Part shown: one piece after another, positions 16,078-22,941 of the stretch
How positions within the stretch are numbered: position 1 is the first letter of the stretch
Layout of the letters: each line of letters begins with the position of its first letter
NCBI GenBank assembly: GCA_044375915.1
Contig: JBILLU010000032.1
Location: 1 to 23,549, forward strand
Direction of reading: 5' to 3'
Source of the DNA: JAFEBO01 sp044375915
Lineage (GTDB): Bacteria; Planctomycetota; Phycisphaerae; Phycisphaerales; UBA1924
Length of the DNA: 23,549 nucleotides
Program-made: the position numbers and the translations under genes
Notes under the pieces: model-generated
What the model was told of the DNA's origin: nothing
The model's database searches: none
What the model saw: the letters and a program-made list of their open reading frames with translations, nothing else

Positions 16078-16890
16078 TCATGGTGCTACCGCGGTGACCC
16101 TTTCGAGAAGACGGGCGAGTGCGGCGTTAAAGCTGTCGGGTTGTTCGAGATTCGGCATGTGCCCGACCTTGGGCATCCAGAGCAGTTCACAGTCCGCTAG
16201 GAGTGACGCCATCTTCTGCGCGTCTTCTCGGGTCGTAAACGCGTCCTCGTCTCCGACGATCACTGTCGACGGCCGGGCGAACCTCGCGAGGACGTCTTCA
16301 TAGGGTGGCCGCGACGCACGGGCTCGCAGCGCTGCGGCGGCGGCCTGTGGATCGGTGAACTCCATCATGCGGAGAACGGCCTGCCCGATCTCGGGCCTCT
16401 CGTGAAGGCAGGTGGCGCCGACCATCTTCGGAAGAACCTCCGCCGCGTAGCCCGCCATCCCTTCCCGCAGCAGACGATCGGCCATCGCGAAGCGGCGGAG
16501 TTTTCCTTCTGCCGACTCGCTCTGCGGAAAGGTGGCCGCCAGCAGCAGCCCTCGCACCCGCTCTGGCGCCTGGCGGCAGAGGTCCATCGCGATCTGCCCG
16601 CCCATGGACAAGCCGCCGACGACGACGCGATCGATGGAAAGCCGATCGAGCAGGCGGAGAAGGTCCTTGGCGAAGTCTTCGAACGCCATCGTGCCGGGGA
16701 CCTGGGAACTCTCGCCGTAACCACGGAGATCCGGGGCAATCACTCGCCACCCCTTTGAAACAACCAGACTGAGCTGCGGCCGCCACATGGAGCGATTGAA
16801 GGGATGACCGTGGATCAGCAGGACCGCATCCGAACTTCGGGGGCCCTCGTCGTCGAAGCCGACTGCTACCGAGCCGATCTCTGTCAGCAT
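16078..16890 (-). CDS. Alpha/beta hydrolase
   Basis: This 270-aa alpha/beta-hydrolase has oxyanion region LLIHGHPFNRSMW, strand WRVIAPDLRGYGESS, nucleophile elbow GLSMGG (Ser95), acid in IVGDEDAFT (Asp216) and catalytic His244 in VGHMPNLE. The catalytic triad is complete and the length is typical of esterases or 3-oxoadipate-enol-lactonase-like enzymes; the substrate is unknown. No signal peptide, so cytoplasmic. I chose ATG 16890: TACCAT ends 5 nt upstream, as in other leaderless starts here. The alternative is TTG 16923, which has no ribosome site. The gene converges with the HAD gene and is bracketed by two copies of a stem-loop repeat. A decayed copy of its last 43 codons lies at 20133. 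Confidence 0.85.
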   Translation of the reverse strand: MLTEIGSVAVGFDDEGPRSSDAVLLIHGHPFNRSMWRPQLSLVVSKGWRVIAPDLRGYGESSQVPGTMAFEDFAKDLLRLLDRLSIDRVVVGGLSMGGQIAMDLCRQAPERVRGLLLAATFPQSESAEGKLRRFAMADRLLREGMAGYAAEVLPKMVGATCLHERPEIGQAVLRMMEFTDPQAAAAALRARASRPPYEDVLARFARPSTVIVGDEDAFTTREDAQKMASLLADCELLWMPKVGHMPNLEQPDSFNAALARLLERVTAVAP

Positions 16891-16895
16891 GGGCG

Positions 16896-16901
16896 ATGGT
16901 A
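16896..16901 (-). promoter_or_regulatory. TACCAT -10 box of the alpha/beta hydrolase gene
   Basis: On the minus strand TACCAT-CGCCC-ATG. It is nearly identical in layout to the ribH start (TACGAT-CGCCCG-ATG). Confidence 0.5.
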
Positions 16902-16926
16902 CTGCACTCCCTTCATCGATCAAGAG

Positions 16927-16984
16927 GTCACACCGCGGCGTCCCTCGACCGAGGGTTTCGAATGGCGTTGGAGCATGGTGTGAC
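16927..16984 (+). repeat. Stem-loop repeat, copy D
   Basis: The inner hairpin is CCCTC-GACC-GAGGG followed by TTTCGAAT. The outer arms GTCACACC (16927-16934) and GGTGTGAC (16977-16984) are a perfect 8-bp pair around it. It aligns with copy A from CACCGC through GTC..CGACCG, AGGG, TTCGAAT, GGAGC and GGTGTGACGA. The two copies stand in direct orientation on either side of the hydrolase gene, about 1 kb apart. Confidence 0.5.
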
Positions 16985-17190
16985 GAAGGCAGCGTCTCGG
17001 TGCTCGAGAAACAGCAGGCGGAACTGCCGCACCGACATCAGCAGTCGCTTCGGACCGAATCACTCAGAAAGGTCGGCATGTCTCCTCCGATAGTCCGAGT
17101 CGATTCAGGAACCAGGGGGGAGGGGGGCATAGCAGTCGGGCCCGTGACGGGTTTGCGGTCTTCGCGCATCATGCTGAGCACCCCAAGTTC
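16985..17190. other. Gene-free spacer with a G6-A-G6 tract
   Basis: No coding sequence is supported between copy D and the lipoprotein signal start. A run of six Gs, one A and six Gs lies at 17115-17127. Open frames here overlap real genes on the other strand or lack gene-like composition. Confidence 0.4.
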
Positions 17191-17201
17191 ATGGAGGCCC
17201 A

Positions 17202-17297
17202 ATGCCAGTTCGAATCGTTGTCGGAATCTCGATCCTGACTGCTTTGTTTCTTGCGCTGTCCGGATGCGTCGCGACACGCACGCCGCCGTCGAGTTAA
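17202..17297 (+). pseudogene. Lipoprotein signal peptide severed from the downstream hydrolase by TAA
   Basis: ATG 17202 has a strong GGAGG 5-6 nt upstream. It encodes MPVRIVVGISILTALFLALS then GCVATRTPPSS, a complete lipoprotein signal with lipobox LSGC, and then TAA at 17295-17297. The same frame continues without further stops (TALKPTPLPEDAGIPVKQWY) straight into the alpha/beta hydrolase. The natural gene therefore was almost certainly 17202-18353, a lipid-anchored hydrolase, with one nonsense codon at position 32. CAA to TAA is the simplest cause. The conserved good ribosome site argues that decay is recent. Confidence 0.75.
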
Positions 17298-17357
17298 ACA
17301 GCGCTCAAGCCCACGCCACTGCCCGAGGATGCGGGCATCCCCGTTAAACAGTGGTAC

Positions 17358-18353
17358 ATGAAGACCGCCGACGAGGTCGTCCACTACGTCGCGGAGTACG
17401 GCGTCGAGTCGAAGCCCGGAAACGTCGTCGTCGTGCTCCACGGCGGCTGGGGCGCGGAACACAGCTACCTGCTCCCCGCCATCCGACCGCTCGCACGCGA
17501 GTTCAGTTTCGTCCTCTACGACCAGCGCGGCTCGCTGCGCTCGCCGGTGCGGCCCCCAGCGACGATCACCTACGCCGCCCTCGTTGAGGATCTCGAGCAG
17601 CTCCGCCAGCGACTCGGGCTTGAAAAGATCACGATCGTGGCCCACTCGATGGGCAATCACCTCGCTTACGGATACCTGCTCGCCCATCCGGACAGAGTCG
17701 CTGGCCTGATCCTCGTCGGCCCGACGGTGCCGGGCCCCTTCGGCGAGGAACGCCCGAGCTTCCTCGCGGACGTCTGGCCCGGCTTCGCCGACACCGATGC
17801 CGCCGACCTCTTGGCGAAGCAGGCGGAGTACGACAAGAGTGTCTTCACACGAACGCTTCGGATCGCCGCCGACGAAGGGCTCATCCCGTTCGATGCAGGC
17901 TCGGCGACACCGGAAACAGTCAAGAGCTTCGGACTCAAGAGCATCATCAAGACCGACCAGCAGCAAACCGACTGGTGGCGCATTCAGTTCACGTGTGTCA
18001 ACACCTACAACGGACGCAACTGGCGTCAGATGCTCGGCGGCCAAGTGTTCTACAGCGGGGATGCCGGACAGGCAGTACTCGAGGATCCCCAATACCAGAC
18101 GGCCACGCGCGAGTTCTGGCCGGCTCTGAAGTCCTTCCCGGGACCCATCCACGTGATCATCGGCACGCACGACTACGTCGACCTCGGCCCCACCATGTGG
18201 CCGAAGCTTGTCGCACATTTGCCCCACGCTCAGTTGCACACGATCACGCACGCCGGCCACTCGATCTGGATGGATGAGCCCGAACTGTTCACGCAGTCGC
18301 TGCGCCGCTCGCTGCGAGCAACCACATCAGCTGCCGATGCATCGACTCATTGA
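17358..18353 (+). CDS. Prolyl-aminopeptidase-like alpha/beta hydrolase (signal peptide lost)
   Basis: This 331-aa frame counts from the first in-frame ATG after the TAA at 17295. The fold is an alpha/beta hydrolase of the prolyl iminopeptidase type: VVVLHGGWGAEHSYL (oxyanion HGG), FVLYDQRGSLRSP, nucleophile elbow AHSMGN, acid region IGTHDYVD, and HAGHSIWMDEPELF with the catalytic His. Prolyl iminopeptidases usually have GGSWG at the nucleophile; here it is AHSMG, so the peptidase assignment is only by architecture. No ribosome site precedes ATG 17358, so expression from here is doubtful. If made, the protein would stay in the cytoplasm instead of being lipid-anchored. It is followed by a hairpin at 18378. 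Confidence 0.75.
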   Translation: MKTADEVVHYVAEYGVESKPGNVVVVLHGGWGAEHSYLLPAIRPLAREFSFVLYDQRGSLRSPVRPPATITYAALVEDLEQLRQRLGLEKITIVAHSMGNHLAYGYLLAHPDRVAGLILVGPTVPGPFGEERPSFLADVWPGFADTDAADLLAKQAEYDKSVFTRTLRIAADEGLIPFDAGSATPETVKSFGLKSIIKTDQQQTDWWRIQFTCVNTYNGRNWRQMLGGQVFYSGDAGQAVLEDPQYQTATREFWPALKSFPGPIHVIIGTHDYVDLGPTMWPKLVAHLPHAQLHTITHAGHSIWMDEPELFTQSLRRSLRATTSAADASTH

Positions 18354-18377
18354 TGAAGGCCTGCGACCGGCGCTCAG

Positions 18378-18419
18378 AGCCTCGACGGCCCAACCGGAAC
18401 GGGCCCGCCGTCGAGGGCT
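18378..18419 (+). terminator. Hairpin after the hydrolase gene
   Basis: AGCCTCGACGGC pairs with GCCGTCGAGGGCT (12 bp, one bulge) 24 nt after the stop. GGCCC/GGGCC can extend it inside. There is no T tract, so it is a weak terminator or a transcript-stabilising stem. Confidence 0.45.
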
Positions 18420-18453
18420 CGCGACCCGATCGGGGATGCAACGCGCGACGGGT

Positions 18454-18600
18454 TCATGCCCAGCGAAGGCGCACTTGGAACCCACCGTACACCGCAGCTC
18501 GGGGGACGATGCGTACCATTGCGGTGTAGTACGAGTCTTCGGAGGTCGTGGCTGGCAGCGGCACGCGGAAGCGTGAAAAGGCGTGCCCAAAGGAGCCATT
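18454..18600 (-). pseudogene. Possible 3' remnant of an unknown gene
   Basis: On the minus strand the frame ending at TGA 18454 reads GHAFSRFRVPLPATTSEDSY, then YTAMVRIVPRAAVYGGFQVR and LRWA. It has gene-like codon choice and regular strand-like alternation, unlike the shadow frames around it. Upstream it collides with the start of the radical SAM gene, so no full gene is possible. It may be the tail of a lost gene; I do not recognise the family. Confidence 0.25.
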
Positions 18601-18621
18601 GGCCGCCGGGAGGTACGTCCC

Positions 18622-20091
18622 GTGAACATCCTGCTTGTCTCGCCGCGGACTCCGAACACGTTCTGGAGTTTTCGCCATGTGCTCCCCATCGCCGGGCGCA
18701 AAGCCGCATTTCCGCCCCTGGGATTGCTGACGGTCGCGGCGATGCTGCCACGTGAGTGGAAGATGAAGCTCGTGGACTTGAACGTGCGATCGCTCACCGA
18801 TGCAGAGGTCGCTTGGGCGGACGCGGTTTTTGTCTCAGCGATGATCGTTCAGGAAGCTTCGGCTCGGGAAGTGATCCGCCGGGCGCTCGCGCGGGGAAAG
18901 CCCGTTGTGGCGGGCGGGCCGCTCTTCACTACCAGCGCGGAACGATTCCCGGAGGTCACCTCGATCGTTGTGGGAGAAGCCGAAGACCTGATGCCGGAAC
19001 TCGTTTCGGATCTTCTGGCGGGACGGCCCAAGCCGCGGTATCAGTCGGCGGAGCGCCCGGACGTGACCAACACGCCGCTGCCCCGCTGGGACCTTCTCTG
19101 CGTCGGCGACTATCTCACGATGTCCGTGCAAGCCTCGCGAGGATGCCCGTTCGACTGCGAGTTCTGTGACATCACACCCGTCTACGGGCGCGTGCCGCGA
19201 GTCAAGACACCAGAGCAGATGATCGCCGAACTCGAGGCCCTGCGTGCAACAGGGTGGCGCGGGGGCGTTTTCGTTGTGGACGACAACTTCATAGGCAACC
19301 GTGCACGGGCGAAGGATCTCCTGCGGGCGATGGTGGTGTGGCGCGAGAAGACGGGCGGCTTCAACCTGACGACCGAGGCCTCCATCAATCTCGTGGACGA
19401 CCCCGAACTGCCGACCCTTCTTGCACGAGCGGGATTCAAAAACGTGTTCGTGGGGATCGAGAGCCCGCAAGAAGCCAGCCTGAATGAGTGCAAGAAGGTG
19501 CAGAACACGCGGCGTGACCTCGTCGAGGCCGTGCGGACGATCCACCGCGCGGGCGTGCAGGTCATGGCGGGATTCATCGTGGGCTTCGACAGCGACACCA
19601 AGGAGATCTTCGAGCAGCAGCGACGCTTCATCCGCGAGTCCGGCGTCGTGACGGCGATGGTGGGCATGCTGACCGCCTTGCCCGGAACACGACTCTTCTC
19701 GCGTCTGACCAGGGAAGGTCGCATGATCGGCCGAAGCACGGGCAACAACCTCGACGCTGCGACAAACTTCGTGCCCAGGCTCGATGTCAACGTGTTGGCC
19801 CGGGGATATCGCACCCTCGTGAAGGAGCTGTACGCGCCCCGCGAGTACTACCAGCGTGTGCGGACGTTTCTGTCGGAGTACCGTCCGATTGCCACACACA
19901 GAACGATGCAATTGGACGACCTGCTCGCGTTTCTCAGGTCAATGTGGGTTGTCGGTCTGGCGTCGCCCGGGCGATGGGAGTATTGGAAGTTCGTCGTAGG
20001 GGCGTGGTTCTCCTACCGCGCAGCGTTCCCGGAGGCAGTCGAGCTCGCTATCCGCGGCCACCACTTCAGGAGAGTTGCGGCCGAGCTCTGA
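18622..20091 (+). CDS. B12-binding radical SAM protein (DUF4070 C-terminus)
   Basis: This 489-aa protein starts at GTG 18622 with GGGAGGT 7 nt upstream. The N-terminal 140 aa resemble a cobalamin-binding Rossmann domain (NILLVSPRTPNTFWSFRHVL, PPLGLLTVAAMLP, VVAGGPLFTT). The radical SAM core follows: SVQASRGCPFDCEFCDITPV with Cys175, Cys179 and Cys182 binding the 4Fe-4S cluster, VFVVDDNFIGNRARAKDLL, FVGIESPQEASLNECKKVQN and VMAGFIVGFDSDTKEIFEQQ. The C-terminus (STGNNLDAATNFVPRLDVNV, LYAPREYYQRVRTFL) matches DUF4070. The family lacks the usual B12 DxHxxG motif in the region I can see, so cobalamin use is uncertain. Related proteins methylate or rearrange lipids such as hopanoids and other small molecules. 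No partner genes lie nearby. Complete. Confidence 0.88.
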   Translation: MNILLVSPRTPNTFWSFRHVLPIAGRKAAFPPLGLLTVAAMLPREWKMKLVDLNVRSLTDAEVAWADAVFVSAMIVQEASAREVIRRALARGKPVVAGGPLFTTSAERFPEVTSIVVGEAEDLMPELVSDLLAGRPKPRYQSAERPDVTNTPLPRWDLLCVGDYLTMSVQASRGCPFDCEFCDITPVYGRVPRVKTPEQMIAELEALRATGWRGGVFVVDDNFIGNRARAKDLLRAMVVWREKTGGFNLTTEASINLVDDPELPTLLARAGFKNVFVGIESPQEASLNECKKVQNTRRDLVEAVRTIHRAGVQVMAGFIVGFDSDTKEIFEQQRRFIRESGVVTAMVGMLTALPGTRLFSRLTREGRMIGRSTGNNLDAATNFVPRLDVNVLARGYRTLVKELYAPREYYQRVRTFLSEYRPIATHRTMQLDDLLAFLRSMWVVGLASPGRWEYWKFVVGAWFSYRAAFPEAVELAIRGHHFRRVAAEL

Positions 20092-20132
20092 TGGGCGTGC
20101 GAGCGCAAAGGCCTGAGACCTGCGTCACGAGT

Positions 20133-20264
20133 TCATCGCGAGGTCGCGCCGACCCGGTCGAGAAGCCAGGCAAGAGCGGCGTTGAACTCATGGGACCTCT
20201 CAAGATTCGGCATGTGCCCGACAACGCTCATCCAGCACGGCTCGCAGTCTGTCAGAAGCGATCC
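20133..20264 (-). pseudogene. Decayed 3' end of an alpha/beta hydrolase
   Basis: The minus-strand translation SLLTDCEPCWMSVVGHMPNL, then ERSHEFNAALAWLLDRV, matches the C-terminus of the hydrolase at 16078-16890 (SLLADCELLWMPKVGHMPNL, EQPDSFNAALARLLERV). I count 27 identities in 43 positions by hand, including the catalytic His. Similarity ends abruptly at about 20264 and the sequence upstream is Arg/Pro-rich noise. Only the last strand and helix survive, so it cannot be functional. Confidence 0.75.
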
Positions 20265-20683
20265 TCGACCCGCGGCGGGCGGTCGAAAGTCTCCGCGGCT
20301 CGAAGTCGGCGGTTGTCGCCAAATGCTCCGGAACGCCCCACCCCCCACTCCCCGAGCCTTGCGAGCCGAGCGTTCTCCGACATCAGGCGGACATTTTGGA
20401 TGTGGCAGATGTGGGAGACGTCTCTCGACGGCGTTCCCACAAGGCCAATAGGCCGACTGCCTTCGAAATCGGCTCGGTAGATGGAAGACCAGAGGTCGCG
20501 AGGCCCCTAGCTTTCGGCCCCCGGAGGCACAGGTACCGAGCGCGGTCTCAGCGGCCAATCAGGGCGCTGGACAGCACCCGTACGAAGAATCTGGTATATC
20601 TGAGGCTTCACGCGCTTGACGCCTTCGGCCGGTTTGAGTTTTTGAGAGAACTCTGCCGCGGGTCGCAAGCATCGGAGCAGAAC
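20265..20683. other. Gene-free spacer
   Basis: About 420 bp upstream of the lipoprotein gene. A C-rich stretch near 20336-20353 reads as three G runs on the minus strand. TATATC at 20596-20601 could be a -10 for the lipoprotein gene, leaving a leader of about 75 nt; I saw no good -35. No coding sequence is supported. Confidence 0.4.
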
Positions 20684-21499
20684 ATGAAGCCCATTCTTTT
20701 TGCGGTCACAGTTCTTTCGGCCGCTCTCTGTGCGTCCTGTGCGCAGCGGCCGACACCGAGCGGAAACACGCAGACATCTGCTGCGGACCCCGTGGTATCC
20801 GGCGATGGAGCGAACGCCAAGTCCGTTCGCGTCGATGGCACCCACAAAGCACGCTTCATCGAGATCTTCCTCGCCCACCGCGATCCCAAGACCGGCAGCT
20901 TGGTCGCCGAGTGCTACAACTCCATGTTTACCGACGCTGGCATTCCCGCCTCACGTGACACCGCTCCCCAGCAGAGCGTTGAGCGCCTTGATTTCGATCG
21001 CATGAAGCGCGAGTACAACGTGCTCGGCGCGTCGCTGAACGGCCCCAAGCTCTGGCTCCCGAACTGGACCGAGATCGAGTCCGGCGTCGAACGAGACTTC
21101 GGCGGCGTCAAGGCCGCGTGGGTCGCCCGCTTGAACATGGGCCAGACCACCGGTGGCGTCTCCGAGAGCACCCCCTACATGCCCAAGACCATCGCCCGCA
21201 AGAGCGGCTTGGGCTGGAACAAGGGCACCACAGTCCTGCTGCTTGACGACACCGAGGGCAACACGTGGATCATGAAGGGTTACCAGATCGGCCTTCATCC
21301 CAAATGGACCTACGACGAGTTCATGGCGGCCGGGCAAAGCCAGTTCAAGCAGCTTCCGCCGGGCTGGAAGGTCCGCGTTAAGACGCTCGACAAAGACCTG
21401 ATCGAACGGCCCGAAGGCGGCGTCGCCACGATCATGCCCGACGAGTTCTTCAACGTGTACGACAAGACCGGGCCCGGGATGAGCAACTACAAGCCCTGA
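20684..21499 (+). CDS. Lipoprotein of unknown function
   Basis: This 271-aa protein starts at ATG 20684 with GGAG 7 nt upstream. The signal MKPILFAVTVLSAALCASCA has Cys16 and Cys19 as possible lipidation sites, followed by a Ser/Thr-rich linker to about residue 45. The mature part is compact and rich in Trp, Lys and Asp: ARFIEIFLAHRDPKTGSLVA, KLWLPNWTEIESGVERDFGG, WNKGTTVLLLDDTEGNTWIM, KGYQIGLHPKWTYDEFMAAG and the ending VYDKTGPGMSNYKP. I do not recognise the family and see no catalytic signature. It resembles periplasmic proteins annotated as hypothetical in soil bacteria. The longer open frame upstream is noise. Confidence 0.7.
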   Translation: MKPILFAVTVLSAALCASCAQRPTPSGNTQTSAADPVVSGDGANAKSVRVDGTHKARFIEIFLAHRDPKTGSLVAECYNSMFTDAGIPASRDTAPQQSVERLDFDRMKREYNVLGASLNGPKLWLPNWTEIESGVERDFGGVKAAWVARLNMGQTTGGVSESTPYMPKTIARKSGLGWNKGTTVLLLDDTEGNTWIMKGYQIGLHPKWTYDEFMAAGQSQFKQLPPGWKVRVKTLDKDLIERPEGGVATIMPDEFFNVYDKTGPGMSNYKP

Positions 21500-21521
21500 A
21501 CAGGGGAACTTGCGAGTCCGA

Positions 21522-21539
21522 GTTGCTCGGGCGAGCAAC
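21522..21539 (+). terminator. Perfect hairpin after the lipoprotein gene
   Basis: GTTGCTCG-GG-CGAGCAAC is a perfect 8-bp inverted repeat 22 nt after the stop. In practice it gives a 7-bp stem with a GGGC loop. No T tract follows, so it is not a classical terminator. Confidence 0.45.
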
Positions 21540-21563
21540 GACGAGCGACGCTGAGAGACTCTG

Positions 21564-21597
21564 GGCCCCAATTGTGCCCGGGATGCCCAATTGGGCC
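21564..21597. repeat. Inverted repeat GGCCC(C)AATTG
   Basis: GGCCCCAATTG pairs with CAATTGGGCC, 10 bp with one bulged C and a 13-nt loop. GCAATTGGCCCC recurs at about 21650. It lies between convergent genes. Confidence 0.45.
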
Positions 21598-21665
21598 GGA
21601 GCCCGCTGACGCAGAGAACCGCCACGGCGGCACTCATAGAAGCAAGCAGCAATTGGCCCCGGCAA

Positions 21666-21685
21666 GGGGCATCCGGCGATGCCCC
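21666..21685. repeat. Perfect hairpin GGGGCATC-CGGC-GATGCCCC
   Basis: An 8-bp perfect stem with a 4-nt loop, the third strong stem-loop within 165 bp between the lipoprotein and cupin genes. On the minus strand it lies downstream of the cupin stop. Confidence 0.45.
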
Positions 21686-21758
21686 GAAAGCAACGCGAGA
21701 GCGAAGCGCAACTCGCGCTACACATTGGTGCCGGAGCGATGCCGCGCCCGCGACTGTG

Positions 21759-22088
21759 TCAGTCGACGATGAACAGCCGGGCTCCGCCCTCGCTGCGCGA
21801 ACGGTGAGGCTCGGCCCCGTCGGCCACCTGATAGCTCTGCCCGGGCATCAGCCTGATGATCCGCCCGTCGCTCAGTTCCGTCTCAAGCTCCCCCTCGACG
21901 CACAGCACGATGTGCCCCTTGCTGCACCAGTGGTCTGCGGCGTATCGTGGTGAATACTCGACCATCCGCACACGGATCTCCCCGAACTGTTTCGTCCGCC
22001 ACAGTGCGGTGCCGGTCTCGCCGGGATGCACCGTCGGCTCAACCGCCGACCAATCCGTGACGCCGAATGGAGTGCCGTCGATCCGCAT
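21759..22088 (-). CDS. DHCW-motif cupin-fold protein
   Basis: This 109-aa single-domain cupin has the family hallmarks. The opening DWSAVEPTVHPGETGTALWR is followed by VRMVEYSPRYAADHWCSKGH (the family usually has the same D-H-W-C or D-H-C-W string), then IVLCVEGELETELSDGR, and the closing MPGQSYQVADGAEPHRS and RLFIVD. The His residues at DHWC, KGH and EPHRS probably form the metal site. The biochemical role of the family is unknown. ATG 22088 was chosen because family homology begins there and TAGCAT ends 5 nt upstream; no ribosome site exists. It stands alone, convergent with the lipoprotein gene. Confidence 0.9.
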   Translation of the reverse strand: MRIDGTPFGVTDWSAVEPTVHPGETGTALWRTKQFGEIRVRMVEYSPRYAADHWCSKGHIVLCVEGELETELSDGRIIRLMPGQSYQVADGAEPHRSRSEGGARLFIVD

Positions 22089-22093
22089 CGCGC

Positions 22094-22099
22094 ATGCTA
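22094..22099 (-). promoter_or_regulatory. TAGCAT -10 box of the cupin gene
   Basis: On the minus strand TAGCAT-GCGCG-ATG, a 5-nt spacing without ribosome site, matching the other leaderless-type starts. Confidence 0.45.
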
Positions 22100-22187
22100 G
22101 ACCAGCCCACAAGCAACCGGGAGCGAGCTGGTGAAACAGGTCGCCGATGGGTTCTGATCGCACCTGCCGAGTCGTCACAAACGACAA

Positions 22188-22220
22188 CCCCCGAGTCCTT
22201 CGACCCCGGGGGTTCTTCGA
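22188..22220 (+). repeat. Stem-loop repeat, copy B
   Basis: CCCCCGAGTC-CTTC-GACCCCGGGGG forms a strong hairpin with one bulge, followed by TTCTTCGA. ACGAC shortly precedes CCCCGAGTC in both copies B and C. No plus-strand gene ends nearby, so a simple terminator role is not obvious here. Confidence 0.5.
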
Positions 22221-22426
22221 TAGGAGCCTGGACTGCGTGGATCGAGGGAGCGATTGACGTTGGCCTTCCACGGCATGTCGATCAGAAGCCGGATCTGTTC
22301 CTGCGTGGGATCTGGATCGCCGAATGGGCTGAGTGAAGCGTCCGCAACCGCGTGCCCGGCGGACATCTCCCGAGGCCGTGCCACGAAGCCGGTCGCCAAG
22401 CGGCGGTTGGGATGCGTGCTTCTTTA
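22221..22426. other. Gene-free spacer before the XRE operon
   Basis: Between the stem-loop and the operators. A short minus-strand frame contains DPDPTQEQIRLLIDMPWKAN, which looks somewhat protein-like. It has no convincing start and runs through the copy B hairpin, so I do not call a gene. Confidence 0.35.
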
Positions 22427-22492
22427 TGTCAAGAATGCTTGACATCTCTTGTATGTCACATATACTTGACACGGTGTCGCATGTTCTTGACT
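22427..22492 (+). promoter_or_regulatory. Three 18-bp operators of the membrane-protein/XRE operon
   Basis: TGTCAAGAATGCTTGACA (22427-22444) is a perfect 7-bp inverted repeat about a 4-nt centre. TGTCACATATACTTGACA (22454-22471) and TGTCGCATGTTCTTGACT (22475-22492) match it as TGTCn7CTTGAC. Start-to-start steps are 27 and 21 nt. Such dyads are usual for dimeric XRE regulators, and the operon's second gene encodes one, so autoregulation is likely. Confidence 0.7.
22439..22466 (+). promoter_or_regulatory. Sigma-70-type promoter of the membrane-protein/XRE operon
   Basis: TTGACA (22439-22444), a 16-nt spacer and TATACT (22461-22466). The -35 lies in operator 1 and the -10 in operator 2, so occupancy would block RNA polymerase. 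Confidence 0.7.
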
Positions 22493-22518
22493 ATCCCTCG
22501 AGCCTGAAAGGAGCATCG

Positions 22519-22938
22519 ATGAGCGCGTCGTTCGAAGAAAAGAGCGTCTGGATCCAGTTGGGGACGATGACGGTCGGCCTTGTCTTCTACTTCGTCATCG
22601 CCGGACGGATGCTGGCGTCAGGAGTGCACGATGTGAGCGCCTTTGCCGCGATCTTCATGATCGCGGTGGTGTTCATGGTCGTTCTCATGGTTCTCTCGTA
22701 CGCGGTGACGGCCTTGACGACCAAGGTCGAGGGACGAGACGAACGGGATCGCCTGATTGCGTGGAAGTCCGAGTATCGCTCGGCATGGCTCGTGGCGGTC
22801 GGCGTGCTCGGGGCTGTGACGTGCATGGCCGCGGGCGTCGAGAACGTATGGACTGCCAACCTGCTTCTCCTGTCGCTCGCCCTGGCCGAGATCCTCGGTT
22901 TCGTGCTCCAGCTTGTCTCTTACCGTCGAGGAGCGTGA
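22519..22938 (+). CDS. Four-helix membrane protein (DUF2178-like)
   Basis: This 139-aa protein starts at ATG 22519 after AAAGGAG. Four transmembrane helices are predicted at about 11-32 (WIQLGTMTVGLVFYFVIAGR), 40-66 (FAAIFMIAVVFMVVLMVLSY), 88-107 (SAWLVAVGVLGAVTCMAAGV) and 112-135 (ANLLLLSLALAEILGFVLQL). The cytoplasmic loop has EGRDERDRLIAWKSEYRSAW, the D-E-R-D motif typical of DUF2178-type proteins encoded next to small XRE regulators. The regulator gene begins 3 nt after its stop. The function of these membrane proteins is unknown. A sensing or sequestering role toward the regulator is an inference from context. Confidence 0.75.
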   Translation: MSASFEEKSVWIQLGTMTVGLVFYFVIAGRMLASGVHDVSAFAAIFMIAVVFMVVLMVLSYAVTALTTKVEGRDERDRLIAWKSEYRSAWLVAVGVLGAVTCMAAGVENVWTANLLLLSLALAEILGFVLQLVSYRRGA

Positions 22939-22941
22939 TCC

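Noticed and set aside
22175..22399. Minus-strand small ORF with DPDPTQEQIRLLIDMPWKAN
   Set aside because: No convincing start, no recognised family, and the frame reads through the copy B hairpin. It could be a relic, but the evidence is too thin.
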